Assembly (NCBI RefSeq): GCF_001921865.1
Contig: NZ_MSCT01000020.1
Location: 1-64,000 of the forward strand
Direction: 5' to 3'
Source of the DNA: Pseudomonas chlororaphis
Lineage (GTDB): Bacteria; Pseudomonadota; Gammaproteobacteria; Pseudomonadales; Pseudomonadaceae
DNA: 64,000 nucleotides
This document shows positions 1 to 8,815 of the stretch, one piece after another. Positions within the stretch are counted from its first letter, which is position 1, and each line of letters starts with the position of its first letter. Below the pieces are notes generated by a model that did not search any database, had not been told where the DNA came from, and saw only the letters and a program-made list of their open reading frames with translations. A program made the translations under genes and the position numbers.

Positions 1-158
1 GCGAACTGGTGCGCCTGCTGGCGCATGCCGAACCCCGGCAAATGAACATGTACGCGGTCTACGCATCACGCAAACACATGCCGGCGGCCCTGCGCAGCAT
101 GCTCGACTTCCTGGTGCTGCGCTTCCCCGAAGAGCCGGCCTGGGACAAGGGCCTCTGA
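1..158 (+). CDS. LysR-family transcriptional regulator, C-terminal end (5' truncated by window)
   Basis: The frame beginning at base 3 runs open to a TGA at 156-158 and encodes about 51 residues. It contains MNMYAVYASRKHMPAALR followed by a MLDFLVLRF segment, which is the typical C-terminal signature of LysR effector-binding domains (VYPSRRHLPAKVRAFVDFL-like). LysR proteins are DNA-binding regulators whose C-terminal Rossmann-like domain senses a small molecule. The DNA-binding half and the target gene lie outside the window, so neither ligand nor regulon can be stated. Confidence 0.75.
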   Translation, partial: ELVRLLAHAEPRQMNMYAVYASRKHMPAALRSMLDFLVLRFPEEPAWDKGL

Positions 159-295
159 CCCCGATAAGACGGCTGAATACCCAGGCAACACCCTGGCCGC
201 GAACGGGTAAGTGGCCATGGCTGATCCAGGTGGCTGATCTATGCTGATAACAGTACCTTCGCATGCGCGCGGGTATTCGTTCAGAGGTGCTTGCC

Positions 296-473
296 ATGAA
301 CATCAGAAACAAGAAGATACCTGGCCATTTTCGTCACCTGCACCGCGACCCTGGCGCTCTACGGAACCGCGGCCTATCGCGTCGAGCAGGCCCGCCAGCA
401 GCCACGTATCTACGCCAGCTGCAACGTCGACCAATGCATCCCGCATAACGCGACCCTCAACGCCCTGAAATGA
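296..473 (+). pseudogene. Small single-pass membrane protein ORF, frame-disrupted
   Basis: An ATG at 296 starts MNIRNKKI. From base 321 the plausible protein continues in the +1 frame (LAIFVTCTATLALYG, YRVEQARQQPRIYASCNVDQ) and stops at 471-473. The second frame has no start codon of its own because a TGA lies at 297-299. Joining the two gives a protein of about 58 aa with a basic start, one hydrophobic segment and a Cys-x4-Cys tail. The break is in the CCTGG at 319-323, where removing one C (or adding two) restores one frame. The 3' end overlaps the convergent pobR reading frame by 64 nt. No family is recognised. Confidence 0.4.
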
Positions 474-1380
474 TCCAGGTGCGCGGCCTTCAGCCCTCGT
501 GATCGCTCTTTCAAGCGGTCGCGGAAGGCCTTGGGCGAGATCCCGACCCGGCGGCGGAACAGCCGGGTGAAGTTGGTGGGGTCGGAAAAGCCCAGGACGT
601 CGGAAATCTCGTAGATCGTCATGCTGGTGTAGGTCAGCAGCCGCTTGGCTTCCAGCAGCTGGCGCTCATGCATGATCTGCAAGGCCGGCTGGCCTGCCAG
701 TTCGCGGCAAGTGCCGTTGAGGTGGGAAACGGAAATCCCCAGCTTGTGCGCCAGGTCCTCGACCTTCACATGCTCGCGGTAGTGGGTTTCCACCAGCTGG
801 ATGTACCCATTGAAATACTCCCGTGCCCGCTGCGGTCGCTGGCTGGCGCTGCGGCGACGGATCGCCTGGCGGCCGACCCACACCATGATCACGCTGACCA
901 GCGAATGCATGAGCATGTCGCGCGCCGGTTCGCGCCCCAGGTATTCGCCCTGGAGCTGGGCAAACAGGCCGTTCAGGTAATCGCCATCGGCGCCGGCCGG
1001 GTAACTCTCGGCCGTGGCCAGGGCGTTCACCGAGTGGCCCAATTGGGATTGCAGATGGGCCATCATGGCGCCGCCAGCGTCACCACATAACCGTCGATGT
1101 CCGCGGAAAAACGAAAGCCGTGTACCGACAAGGGCGGCAGGATCTGCAACGCCGACTCCCCCAGCAACGTGCGCTGGCCTTCGACCTCGAGCTCGGCCTG
1201 CCCGCGGTGCACAAACAGTAACTGGCAGAGATCGGCATGCCGGTGCGGCTTGATTTCCCATTGATGCTCGCGGCTGCGCTGGGAAATGGTTTCGCAATGC
1301 AGCAGGTCCGGCGTCGGCCAGTCCAGGCTTTCCCCATAGAGCTTGAACACCGGAATTGAAGGCAGGGCTGGCTTATTCAT
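410..1380 (-). pseudogene. pobR: PobR, AraC/XylS-type activator of pobA (frameshifted as sequenced)
   Basis: The N-terminal part (1380 down to 1063) encodes an AraC cupin sensor domain, with MNKPALPSIPVFKLYGE and a KPHRHADLCQLLFVHRG cupin stretch. The C-terminal part is in another frame and carries two AraC helix-turn-helix units (LAHKLGISVSHLN and ISDVLGFSDPTNFTRLFRR). Restoring one base in the GG at 1067-1068 (GGG expected on the plus strand) joins them into about 323 aa. Position, divergent from pobA, and family fit the 4-hydroxybenzoate-responsive activator PobR. The last ~30 residues read antisense through the neighbouring small ORF and look non-native, so the true stop may be near 490-510 with a further indel. 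The gene is probably intact in the organism. Confidence 0.75.
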
Positions 1381-1557
1381 AACTGCAATCCAGGACGCTG
1401 GGTGACGGGCGATAATCGCACCGATTGGTGAAATGAACAGACATCGGCTCAGTTTTCACCTTCAACTGACAGCATCACAAGTGAAAAATGCAGGCACTCG
1501 AAACATAAAAATCACTCAGCGAACCTGTTCGCGTGACGCTTGCGAGCCATAAAAACA

Positions 1558-2740
1558 ATGAAAACCCTGAAAACTCAAGTCGCCATCATTGGCGCTGGTC
1601 CCTCCGGACTGCTGCTCGGCCAACTGCTGCACAAGGCCGGTATCGACACCCTGATCGTTGAACGCCAAACCCCGGATTACGTACTCGGACGCATCCGCGC
1701 CGGGTCCTGGAACAAGGCATGGTCGACCTTCTGCGCCAGGCCGGGGTCATGGACGCGAGGGCCTGGTGCACGGCGGTTTCGAGCTGGCCCTGGACGGCCG
1801 TCGGGTGGCCATCGACCTGCATGCCCTCACCGGCGGCAAGAGCGTGATGATCTACGGCCAGACCGAAGTCACCCGCGACCTGATGCACGCCCGGCAAGCC
1901 ATCGGCGCCCGCACCCTGTACCAGGCCGACAAGGTGCAGCCCCACAACCTGCACGGCGAGCAGCCCTACCTGACCTTCGACTACCAGGGCGAACCCCATC
2001 GCCTGGAGTGCGACTACATTGCCGGCTGCGATGGGTTCCATGGCGTCGCCCGGCAAGCGATCCCGGCCGAGAAGCTCAAGGTGTTCGAACGGGTCTATCC
2101 GTTCGGCTGGCTGGGCATTCTCGCCGACACCCCGCCGGTGCACGACGAACTGGTCTATGCCCGCCACGAACGCGGCTTTGCCCTGTGCAGCATGCGGTCG
2201 ACCACCCGCACTCGCTACTACCTGCAGGTGCCGGCGGATGAGAACGTCGCGGACTGGTCCGATCAGCGTTTCTGGGACGAGCTCAAGACGCGCCTGCCCG
2301 AGGCGCTGGCCGAGCGCCTGGTGACCGGTCCTTCGATCGAGAAAAGCATCGCGCCGCTGCGCAGCTTCGTGGTCGAGCCGATGCAATACGGACGGCTGTT
2401 CCTGGTCGGCGACGCCGCCCACATCGTGCCGCCCACCGGAGCCAAGGGCCTGAATCTGGCCGCCAGCGACGTCAGCACCCTGTTCAACATCCTGCTCAAG
2501 GTCTACCGCGAACAACGCATCGACCTGTTGGAGAAGTACTCGCAGATCTGCCTGCGGCGGATCTGGAAAGCCGAGCGCTTCTCCTGGTGGATGACCGCGA
2601 TGTTGCATCGTTTCCCCGATGCCGACGACTTCAGCCAACGTATCGCCGAATCGGAACTGGACTACTTCGTCGACTCCGAAGCCGGGCGCAAAACCATTGC
2701 AGAAAATTACGTCGGGCTTCCTTACGAGGCTATCGAATAG
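1558..2740 (+). pseudogene. pobA: 4-hydroxybenzoate 3-monooxygenase PobA (two frameshifts as sequenced)
   Basis: PobA is the FAD-dependent flavoprotein hydroxylase that turns 4-hydroxybenzoate into protocatechuate with NADPH and O2. The N-terminal dinucleotide-binding motif (VAIIGAGPSGLLLGQLL) is in frame with the ATG at 1558. The remainder is in another frame and includes the FAD-binding segment LFLVGDAAHIVPPTGAKG and the C-terminal ENYVGLPYEAIE. Two single-base losses explain the break: GGG at 1702-1704 should be GGGG (RIRAGVLEQG), and C at 1754 should be CC (MDREGLVHGG). Repaired length is 394 aa, as recalled for the family. The gene is transcribed away from pobR across a 177-bp intergenic region that should hold the PobR site. 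Confidence 0.9.
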
Positions 2741-2817
2741 GAGCCTATCGAGTACACTGGCGAGCATTCCCGCTCGCCTTGCTCCCCGCGGGTCAATCAC
2801 TGCCCGCAGGTTCTGTC

Positions 2818-4344
2818 GTGACTCATCCCAATCAGCCTGGCCAGCCCAAACCGGCCCTGCGCAGCGTCCTGATCGCGCTGATGCTGGCGATCTTTCTCGG
2901 CGCCCTGGACCAGACCATCGTCGCCGTCTCCATGCCCGCGATCTCCGCGCAATTCAAGGACGTCAGCCTGCTGGCCTGGGTGATCTCCGGCTACATGGTG
3001 GCCATGACCGTGGCTGTGCCGATCTACGGCAAGCTCGGCGATCTCTATGGGCGACGCAAGCTGATGCTGTTCGGCATGGGCCTGTTCACCTTGGCGTCGT
3101 TGTTCTGCGGCATGGCCCAAAGCATGGAGCAGCTGGTGCTGGCGCGGATCTTCCAGGGCATCGGCGCCGGCGGAATGATCTCGGTGAGCCAGGCGATCAT
3201 CGGCGACATCGTCCCGCCTCGCGAGCGCGGGCGTTACCAGGGTTACTTCAGCAGTATGTACGCGGCGGCCAGCGTCGCCGGCCCGGTGCTCGGCGGCTAC
3301 ATGACCGAGTACCTGTCCTGGCGCTGGGTGTTCCTGATCAACCTGCCCCTGGGCCTGGGCGCCTGGCTGATTGCCCGGCGCAACCTGCTGGGGCTGCCGA
3401 TTCCGCAACGCAAACCGATCATCGACTACCTCGGCACGCTGCTGATGATCGTCGGCCTGACCGCCCTGCTGCTGGCGATCACTCACTTCGGCCAGGGCCA
3501 CGCCTGGCGCAGTCGCGAAGTAGCAGGCCTGCTGGTCGGCGCCGTGATCGTCCTGGCCCTGTTCGCCTGGCACGAACGACGCACCGTGGAACCGCTGCTG
3601 CCCATGCACCTGTTCAGCAACCGCAACGCCATGCTGTGCTGGTGCACCGTGTTCTTCACCAGTTTCCAGTCCATCTCGCTGGTGGTGTTGATGCCACTGC
3701 GCTTCCAGAGCGTCACCGGCGCCGGCGCCGACAGCGCGGCGTTGCACCTGCTGCCCCTGGCCATCGGCCTGCCAATCGGCGCCTACTGCGCCGGGCGCAT
3801 GACTTCAGTGACCGGGCGCTACAAACCGATGATCCTTGGCGGTGCCCTGCTGATGCCGCTGAGCATTCTCGGCATGGCCTTCAGCCCGCCCCAGGCGGTG
3901 CTGCTGAGCAGCCTGTTCATGCTGCTCAGCGGGATTGCTTCCGGCATGCAGTTCCCGACGTCCCTGGTGGGCAGCCAGAACTCGGTGGAACAACGGGACA
4001 TCGGCGTCGCCACCAGCACCACCAACCTGTTCCGCTCCCTCGGCGGCGCAGTGGGCGTGGCCCTGATGTCGGCACTGTTGCTGGCGCTGTTACAGGACTC
4101 CAGCTTCGCCCAGTTGAGCGGTTCGACGCTGATCGGCGAAGGCTCGGGCAGTGTACTGCTAGACGGCCTGAACGCCGCGCCGGGTTCGGAGCAGCAAGCC
4201 TTGCGCGCAGAACTGCTGCTGACCTTCCAGCACTTGCTGATGGTCAGCGCGGCAGTGTCGCTGTTGGGGCTGGCGGCGGCGCTGGCAATGCCCAACGCCG
4301 TGCTGCGCGGGCGCGAAGAGAAGGTCAGGCAGGCCCGCGGTTGA
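2818..4344 (+). CDS. DHA2-type MFS multidrug exporter
   Basis: This 508-aa inner-membrane protein belongs to the major facilitator superfamily, drug:H+ antiporter-2 group with 14 helices. The first helix carries the LDQTIVAVSMPAI motif (LDxTIVNVALP-like). The loop GKLGDLYGRRKLMLFG is MFS motif A, and GPVLGGYMTEYLSWRWVF is the antiporter motif C region. The start is taken as GTG 2818, giving VTHPNQPGQPKPALRS before the first helix; an ATG at 2881 would cut into that helix. It lies 77 bp after pobA and could share its transcript, but the DHA2 family points to export of toxic or hydrophobic compounds rather than 4-hydroxybenzoate uptake. Substrate is unknown. Confidence 0.85.
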   Translation: MTHPNQPGQPKPALRSVLIALMLAIFLGALDQTIVAVSMPAISAQFKDVSLLAWVISGYMVAMTVAVPIYGKLGDLYGRRKLMLFGMGLFTLASLFCGMAQSMEQLVLARIFQGIGAGGMISVSQAIIGDIVPPRERGRYQGYFSSMYAAASVAGPVLGGYMTEYLSWRWVFLINLPLGLGAWLIARRNLLGLPIPQRKPIIDYLGTLLMIVGLTALLLAITHFGQGHAWRSREVAGLLVGAVIVLALFAWHERRTVEPLLPMHLFSNRNAMLCWCTVFFTSFQSISLVVLMPLRFQSVTGAGADSAALHLLPLAIGLPIGAYCAGRMTSVTGRYKPMILGGALLMPLSILGMAFSPPQAVLLSSLFMLLSGIASGMQFPTSLVGSQNSVEQRDIGVATSTTNLFRSLGGAVGVALMSALLLALLQDSSFAQLSGSTLIGEGSGSVLLDGLNAAPGSEQQALRAELLLTFQHLLMVSAAVSLLGLAAALAMPNAVLRGREEKVRQARG

Positions 4345-4348
4345 CGCT

Positions 4349-4410
4349 ATCGCGGGCACGCTCGCTCCTACAGAAAATCGTGCGTTTGCAGGAGCGAGCG
4401 TGCTCGCGAT
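4349..4410. repeat. REP pair (GTAGGAGCGAGC family), facing palindromes
   Basis: The arms ATCGCGGGCACGCTCGCTCC (4349-4368) and GGAGCGAGCGTGCTCGCGAT (4391-4410) are near-perfect inverted copies separated by about 20 bp. This is a Pseudomonas extragenic palindrome doublet. It lies between the convergent ends of the MFS and Cache genes, where it may also stall transcription from both sides. Confidence 0.85.
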
Positions 4411-4416
4411 CGGTCC

Positions 4417-5262
4417 TCAAGGGCTGTAATACCCCACCGCCACCAGGAAGTGTCCGGCCTTGCGCAGGTAGGCATGCTTGTCTTCGACCCTGGACGTCAC
4501 CGGGTTCTTCCAGCGGTATTCGTATTCGCCCTGATCCTGCTTGGCCATCAACGCCAGGATCGGTTCGCCCACCGGTTTACCGTCCGGGTCCTTGACCTTG
4601 CCGAAGTCGGTATTGATCAGCCGCAAGTTGGTGCCGTGGGCCACGTAGCGCTGGTTGTCCAGGTCGACCACGAACACATACAGGTCGTCTTGCAGGAAGC
4701 CGCCCTTGAGCGAGTTGATCGCCGTCAGCGTGCCCTTCTCGTCCTTGACCAACTCACTCGCGGCCTTGTCCAGCAAGGCCTTGGCCTGCTCGGCGGAAGC
4801 CCGTGGCAGGTAATAGCCGACCGCGAGAATCCGCTGGCCAATGCGCTGGAAATACACATGCTTGCGCTCGACCTTGCCGTCGGCCCAGTTCTGCCAGCGG
4901 TATTCGGCTTGCTGGATGCCATTGCCCTCGGGAATCTTCAAGGCATCCTTGAACGCCTTTTGCAGGTCCGGGCCGAGGACTTCGGACACATCGCGGCCGA
5001 TCAGCGCCGATGACGGCCCGCCACTGGCGAGCATCACGCCCTGGGTGTCGACCACGAACACATAACGGTCCTTGTCGACGAACTCGCCCTGCCGGCTGAA
5101 CGCGGCGAACGCCTTGTCTCCCTGATCGTGGTAGTAAGCCAGGGCCTTCTCCAGCAGGGCCTTGGCCGCCGTGGCATCGTCCGCCGCCGTCGCCGCCTGC
5201 GCCTGGCTGAAACACAACATCAGCAGCCAGCCCCACCCAATGGTCTTCAGCAATACCCTCAT
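4417..5262 (-). CDS. Periplasmic double-Cache-domain protein
   Basis: The 281-aa product starts with a Sec signal peptide (MRVLLKTIGWGWLLMLCFSQAQA, cleavage near residue 23). Two copies of a Cache-type ligand-binding module follow. The first (about 30-160) has YVFVVDTQGVMLASGG and ends ILAVGYYLPR; the second (about 165-281) has YVFVVDLDNQRYVAHG and ends LVAVGYYSP. Cache domains usually sit outside the membrane on chemoreceptors or histidine kinases. Here no transmembrane signalling domain follows, so it would be a free periplasmic binding protein. It is monocistronic, between a REP pair and a hairpin. Ligand and partner are unknown. Confidence 0.8.
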   Translation of the reverse strand: MRVLLKTIGWGWLLMLCFSQAQAATAADDATAAKALLEKALAYYHDQGDKAFAAFSRQGEFVDKDRYVFVVDTQGVMLASGGPSSALIGRDVSEVLGPDLQKAFKDALKIPEGNGIQQAEYRWQNWADGKVERKHVYFQRIGQRILAVGYYLPRASAEQAKALLDKAASELVKDEKGTLTAINSLKGGFLQDDLYVFVVDLDNQRYVAHGTNLRLINTDFGKVKDPDGKPVGEPILALMAKQDQGEYEYRWKNPVTSRVEDKHAYLRKAGHFLVAVGYYSP

Positions 5263-5359
5263 TGCACATCCCCCGTTCTTGTTGGTGTTTCAAGAGCGTA
5301 GACGGCTACGGGATATGGTCGAGTATTCAGGCCACGCAGGGGGAGGTGAAACGAAACCC

Positions 5360-5392
5360 GCGGCCTTCCCACGCGAGAAGTGGGAAGGCCGC
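5360..5392 (-). terminator. Strong hairpin downstream of the 5398-6234 gene
   Basis: GCGGCCTTCCCAC and GTGGGAAGGCCGC form a 13-bp perfect stem around ACGAGAA-type loop bases. It lies just past the stop of the minus-strand gene at 5398. No clear T-run follows, so it may be a hairpin barrier rather than a classical intrinsic terminator. Confidence 0.5.
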
Positions 5393-5397
5393 CTAGG

Positions 5398-6234
5398 TCA
5401 GGGACGGGTATTGAGCTGCTGTTGCAGGTTCTGGATCTGGCTCTGCAGGGTATTGATGTTGCGGGTGACCTGGCCGCGGAACGCGTCGAACTCGGCGGTG
5501 TTGGTAGCGCCCTGGGCGGTAGCGGGACGGTTGTCCTGCTGGCTCTTGAGCACGATCATGTCCTGCTCCAGACGTTCGATGGCGGCGCTCGGGTTGCCCT
5601 GTTTCTTCAAGGCGGCGATCTCGGTGTTCAAGCTCTTGAACTGAGCATCGACCTTGCTGGTGTCGGCCGGTGCGCTTTTCAGCGCGGTCAGTTCGGCGTT
5701 CAAGGTTTTCACCTGCGCCTGCAACTGGCTGTTGGCCGCCTGCTGTTCGGTGGCCAGGGTGTTCATCTGGGCCAGGCGCTTGTCCAGGTCCGTGGCCTGC
5801 CCGGCCACGCCTTGCTGCTGCTTGTTCTGGTCCTGCAGGCGGGTTTCCAGTTGCTTGAGTTGCAGCTTCAAGGCCTCGCTGTCGCTGTTGACGCTGGACT
5901 GGCTGGCCACCACCTTGCCGGAAATATCCTGCAGGCGCCCCGCCGCTTCCTCGCTGATCCGGGCAAAACTTTCCTGGGTCGCAACCAGTTGCTGCTCCAT
6001 CAGCGAGATCTGCTGGAAGCTCCACCAGGCCAGGCCGATGAAGGCGAAGAACAAGGCTCCGACCAGCGCCCACAACGGCCCGGCGCTCGGTGCCTTGACC
6101 TTGGCCGCGGGCGCGCTGCACGAGTGCACCGAAGTGCGCTCGCGCGCCGCCGCCGTGGTCGGAAAATCATCGTCGAGGGTATCGGCACGCAGGCTTGGAA
6201 CATCGTCGAAGTCGTCGTTGGCATCGTTACGCAT
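5398..6234 (-). CDS. Membrane-anchored coiled-coil protein of unknown function
   Basis: The 278-aa product has an acidic cytoplasmic N-terminus (MRNDANDDFDDVPSLRAD) and one transmembrane helix at about 53-72 (LWALVGALFFAFIGLAWW). A long periplasmic region rich in Q, L, K and A follows, predicted to be almost entirely coiled coil (repeated QLETRLQDQNKQQQG, LNTEIAALKKQ, QSQIQNLQQQL). It has no catalytic motif. The layout (short cytoplasmic tail, single helix, extended coiled coil) resembles proteins spacing or bracing envelope complexes. It lies 95 bp downstream of the SDR gene on the same strand, so the two may be co-transcribed. I recognise it only as a conserved Pseudomonas protein type. Confidence 0.75.
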   Translation of the reverse strand: MRNDANDDFDDVPSLRADTLDDDFPTTAAARERTSVHSCSAPAAKVKAPSAGPLWALVGALFFAFIGLAWWSFQQISLMEQQLVATQESFARISEEAAGRLQDISGKVVASQSSVNSDSEALKLQLKQLETRLQDQNKQQQGVAGQATDLDKRLAQMNTLATEQQAANSQLQAQVKTLNAELTALKSAPADTSKVDAQFKSLNTEIAALKKQGNPSAAIERLEQDMIVLKSQQDNRPATAQGATNTAEFDAFRGQVTRNINTLQSQIQNLQQQLNTRP

Positions 6235-6329
6235 GGGGCAACCTTTCTAAAACTGCAGTAATCGCTGAATGCGGCGAGTATAAACCGCTGGATTGACCCT
6301 GAACCCCGCACTCGGTTCAGTGTTTGTTT

Positions 6330-7322
6330 TCAGCCTATGTCCTGAGCCTTCCACCAATTGCAAAACTCATCCAGGGCCGCCCACAGGCTGACCTTTGGCT
6401 CGTAGTCCAGATAATGCCGGGCGCGGCTGATATCCAGGGTGAAATTCTTGTTCATGACCTGCATGCCCAGGCGCGACAGGGTCGGCTCCGGACGGCCCGG
6501 CCAGAGTTTGCAGAAGCCTTCGTTGAGGGCCGCCACGCTGTAGGCCAGGCCAAAGGAACGGTGGCGCGTGACCTGCGGCACATTCATCTGGCGCATCACG
6601 TAGTTCACCACGTCCCACAGCGGCACCGGTGCACCGTTGCTGATGTTGTAGGCCTTGCCCAGGGCCGAGCCGCTGGCCAGCAGGCTGCTGAGCAAGGCTT
6701 CGTTGAGGTTCTGCACGCTGGTGAAGTCGACCTTGTTCAGGCCGTTGCCAATGATCGCCAGGCGACCCTTGCGCTGCATCCTCAACAGGCGCGGAAAAAT
6801 GCTCATGTCGCCGGCGCCGGTGACAAAACGCGGGCGCAGCGCCAGCACTTCCAGGCCGAACTCCTGGGCGCCGAACACCTTCTGCTCCGCCAGGTATTTG
6901 GTCGCTGCATACGGGTGCTTGAAGCGCTTGGGCACCTGTTCCTCGGTCAGCCCCAGGTGATCGCGACCGTCGAAATAGATCGACGGCGACGACAGGTGCA
7001 CCAGGCGCCGGACATTGCGCTTTAGGCAGGCCTCGACGACGTTTTCCGTGACCTGCACGTTGCCCTGGTGGAAGTCCTGGTAACGCCCCCAGAGCCCTAC
7101 GGCGCCCGCGCAGTGCACCACCGCGTCGACATCACGGCACAGGTCGCGCACCAGGTCCGCATCGCTCAAGTCACCCTGGACGAACTCGGCCCCGCGCCGC
7201 ACCAGATGTTCGACACCTTCGGCCCGGCGTCCGTTGACCCGCACATCGAGGCCCTGTTCAAGGGCAAAACGCGCGAAGCGTCCGCCAATGAAGCCGCTTG
7301 CGCCGGTGACCAGAATTTTCAT
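6330..7322 (-). CDS. NAD(P)-dependent extended SDR / epimerase (3-beta-HSD-like)
   Basis: The 330-aa protein starts with the extended short-chain dehydrogenase nucleotide-binding motif TGASGFIGGRFARF. It carries HLSSPSIYFDG and the catalytic YAATKYLAEQ (Tyr-x3-Lys), placing it in the NAD-dependent epimerase/dehydratase or 3-beta-hydroxysteroid dehydrogenase-like superfamily. Members oxidise, reduce or epimerise sugar nucleotides, sterols or similar hydroxylated substrates; the substrate cannot be inferred here. It precedes the coiled-coil membrane protein gene on the same strand. The start is the ATG at 7322-7320, directly before the glycine-rich motif. Confidence 0.82.
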   Translation of the reverse strand: MKILVTGASGFIGGRFARFALEQGLDVRVNGRRAEGVEHLVRRGAEFVQGDLSDADLVRDLCRDVDAVVHCAGAVGLWGRYQDFHQGNVQVTENVVEACLKRNVRRLVHLSSPSIYFDGRDHLGLTEEQVPKRFKHPYAATKYLAEQKVFGAQEFGLEVLALRPRFVTGAGDMSIFPRLLRMQRKGRLAIIGNGLNKVDFTSVQNLNEALLSSLLASGSALGKAYNISNGAPVPLWDVVNYVMRQMNVPQVTRHRSFGLAYSVAALNEGFCKLWPGRPEPTLSRLGMQVMNKNFTLDISRARHYLDYEPKVSLWAALDEFCNWWKAQDIG

Positions 7323-7418
7323 GACGTGCTCCGATTGCTTTCGTGTTTCATACCTGCCGCGCCCTGTACCGCGGGAAGTATTGCGTGAGGGTATTGCCTG
7401 ATGCCTTGACGCCTCCCG

Positions 7419-8312
7419 TCAGGCCAACGGCACCAGCCATTGCGCTGAAGAACGTACCAGGCGCTCGGTGAGCAGGCCCAGCAGTTGGCCACCATTGCGC
7501 CAATGATGCCAGTACAGCGGCACATCGATCGGCTTATCAGGCAACAACTCCACCAGCACACCCCGCTCCAACTGGTCGCGCACCTGCAGCTCGGGCACCA
7601 GGCCCCAGCCCAGTCCGGCCTCGGTCAAGCGGATAAAGCCTTCGGACGAGGGGCACAGGTGATGCTCGAAACCGCCGTCGACGCCCAACGCCGCCAGATA
7701 GCGATGCTGCAGAAAATCGTCCGGACCGAACACCAGGGCCGGCGTGCGCGCCAGCCGCTCGGCTTTCACGCCTTGAGGAAAATGCCGCGCCAGGAACGCC
7801 GGGCTGGCCAGGGCGCGGTAGCGCATAGCGCCGAGCAACACACTGCGGGCCCCCGCCACCGGCCGCTCGCTGGCACAAACACAAGCGGCCACTTCCCCGG
7901 CACGCATGCGCTTGAGGCCCACGGTCTGGTCTTCGACCACCAGGTCCATGAGTACCTGCTGCTCGGCACAGAAGTCGCCCACCGCATCGGCCCACCAGGT
8001 CGCCAGGCTGTCGGCGTTGAGGGCTATGCGCAAACGCTCCGGCACGCCTTCTTCGTCCAACGCCGGCACCTGGCTCTGCAGGTCGCGCTCGAGCAGGCGT
8101 ACCTGCTGCACATGGTTGAGCAGGCGCCGGCCGATGTCCGTCGGCGCCGGCGGCGTGACTCGCACCAGCACCGGCTGGCCGACCCGCGCCTCGAGTAACT
8201 TGATCCGCTGGGAGATGGCCGATTGCGATAGCCCCAGCACCTGCGCCGCGCGCTCGAACCCGGCCTGCTCGATCACCGCGGCCAGGGCGGAAAGCAACTT
8301 GTAGTCGAACAT
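7419..8312 (-). CDS. argP: LysR regulator ArgP (IciA), controller of the ArgO exporter
   Basis: The 297-aa product has an N-terminal winged HTH (QAGFERAAQVLGLSQSAISQ, about residues 16-35) and a LysR effector domain. The N-terminal motif, and the adjacent divergent gene for a LysE/ArgO-type exporter, match ArgP, which senses basic amino acids and activates argO. In P. aeruginosa the same set (iciA, an ACT-like protein, a LysE exporter, sodB, bifA) is contiguous as recalled. The 96-bp divergent intergenic region should hold the ArgP operator. No frameshift or missing motif was seen. Confidence 0.88.
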   Translation of the reverse strand: MFDYKLLSALAAVIEQAGFERAAQVLGLSQSAISQRIKLLEARVGQPVLVRVTPPAPTDIGRRLLNHVQQVRLLERDLQSQVPALDEEGVPERLRIALNADSLATWWADAVGDFCAEQQVLMDLVVEDQTVGLKRMRAGEVAACVCASERPVAGARSVLLGAMRYRALASPAFLARHFPQGVKAERLARTPALVFGPDDFLQHRYLAALGVDGGFEHHLCPSSEGFIRLTEAGLGWGLVPELQVRDQLERGVLVELLPDKPIDVPLYWHHWRNGGQLLGLLTERLVRSSAQWLVPLA

Positions 8313-8408
8313 CAGTTTTCCTAATGAGCGATCAGTAATATTGGTTTTTCTTATACAGCCTGCGACCGGAGAATAGCCAGCATGCTTTCTCCTTCAAGGA
8401 CCTTTTTC
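8313..8408. promoter_or_regulatory. argP-argO divergent control region
   Basis: This AT-richer 96-bp gap separates argP from the ACT-protein/argO operon. It contains TAATATTGGTTTTTCTTATA (8335-8354), with several T-N11-A LysR-type pairs, and AAGGA at 8396-8400 just ahead of the ATG at 8409. ArgP control of argO is known in enterobacteria; an operator here is inferred from position only. Confidence 0.4.
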
Positions 8409-8810
8409 ATGGCTGGCGAAACCGCCCTCGATACCCTGCTGCGCAGCATGAGCCCGCAGCTCAACCGCGGCGACTACGTGTTCTGCTCCATCGCCGACCG
8501 CGCGCTGCTTGACGACTGCGAAGTCCTGGGCAGCTTTCGCGAACAGGAAGGACTCACGGTGATCCTCGAGCGCCAGCAAGCCGAACGGCTGGGGCTGGGT
8601 TTCGACTACGTCGCGGCCTGGATCACCCTCAACGTGCATTCGGCCCTGGAAGCCGTCGGCCTGACCGCCGCCTTCGCCAGTGCCCTGGGCAAAGCCGGGA
8701 TCAGTTGCAACGTGATCGCCGGTTACTACCACGATCACCTGTTTGTAGGAAAAGCCGATGCCGAACGCGCCATGGACGTGTTGCGGCAATTGGCGGCGGG
8801 CGAGGAGTAA
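8409..8810 (+). CDS. ACT-domain protein (COG3602 type)
   Basis: The 133-aa protein contains two ACT-like halves, with NRGDYVFCSIADRALL near the start and a C-terminal GKAGISCNVIAGYYHDHLFV. ACT modules bind amino acids and usually control metabolic enzymes; this stand-alone type has no attached enzyme. The start at ATG 8409 is preferred over 8382 because AAGGA lies 8 nt upstream. Its stop is followed within 5 nt by argO, so the two are co-transcribed opposite argP. A role as an amino-acid sensor helping export is inferred from this context. Confidence 0.75.
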   Translation: MAGETALDTLLRSMSPQLNRGDYVFCSIADRALLDDCEVLGSFREQEGLTVILERQQAERLGLGFDYVAAWITLNVHSALEAVGLTAAFASALGKAGISCNVIAGYYHDHLFVGKADAERAMDVLRQLAAGEE

Positions 8811-8815
8811 ACGAC

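Noticed and set aside
2619..4595. Long open frame of 658 codons over the MFS gene
   Set aside because: It is a shadow frame in GC-rich coding DNA, rich in Arg/Pro/His without motifs; the MFS transporter in the other frame has all family signatures.
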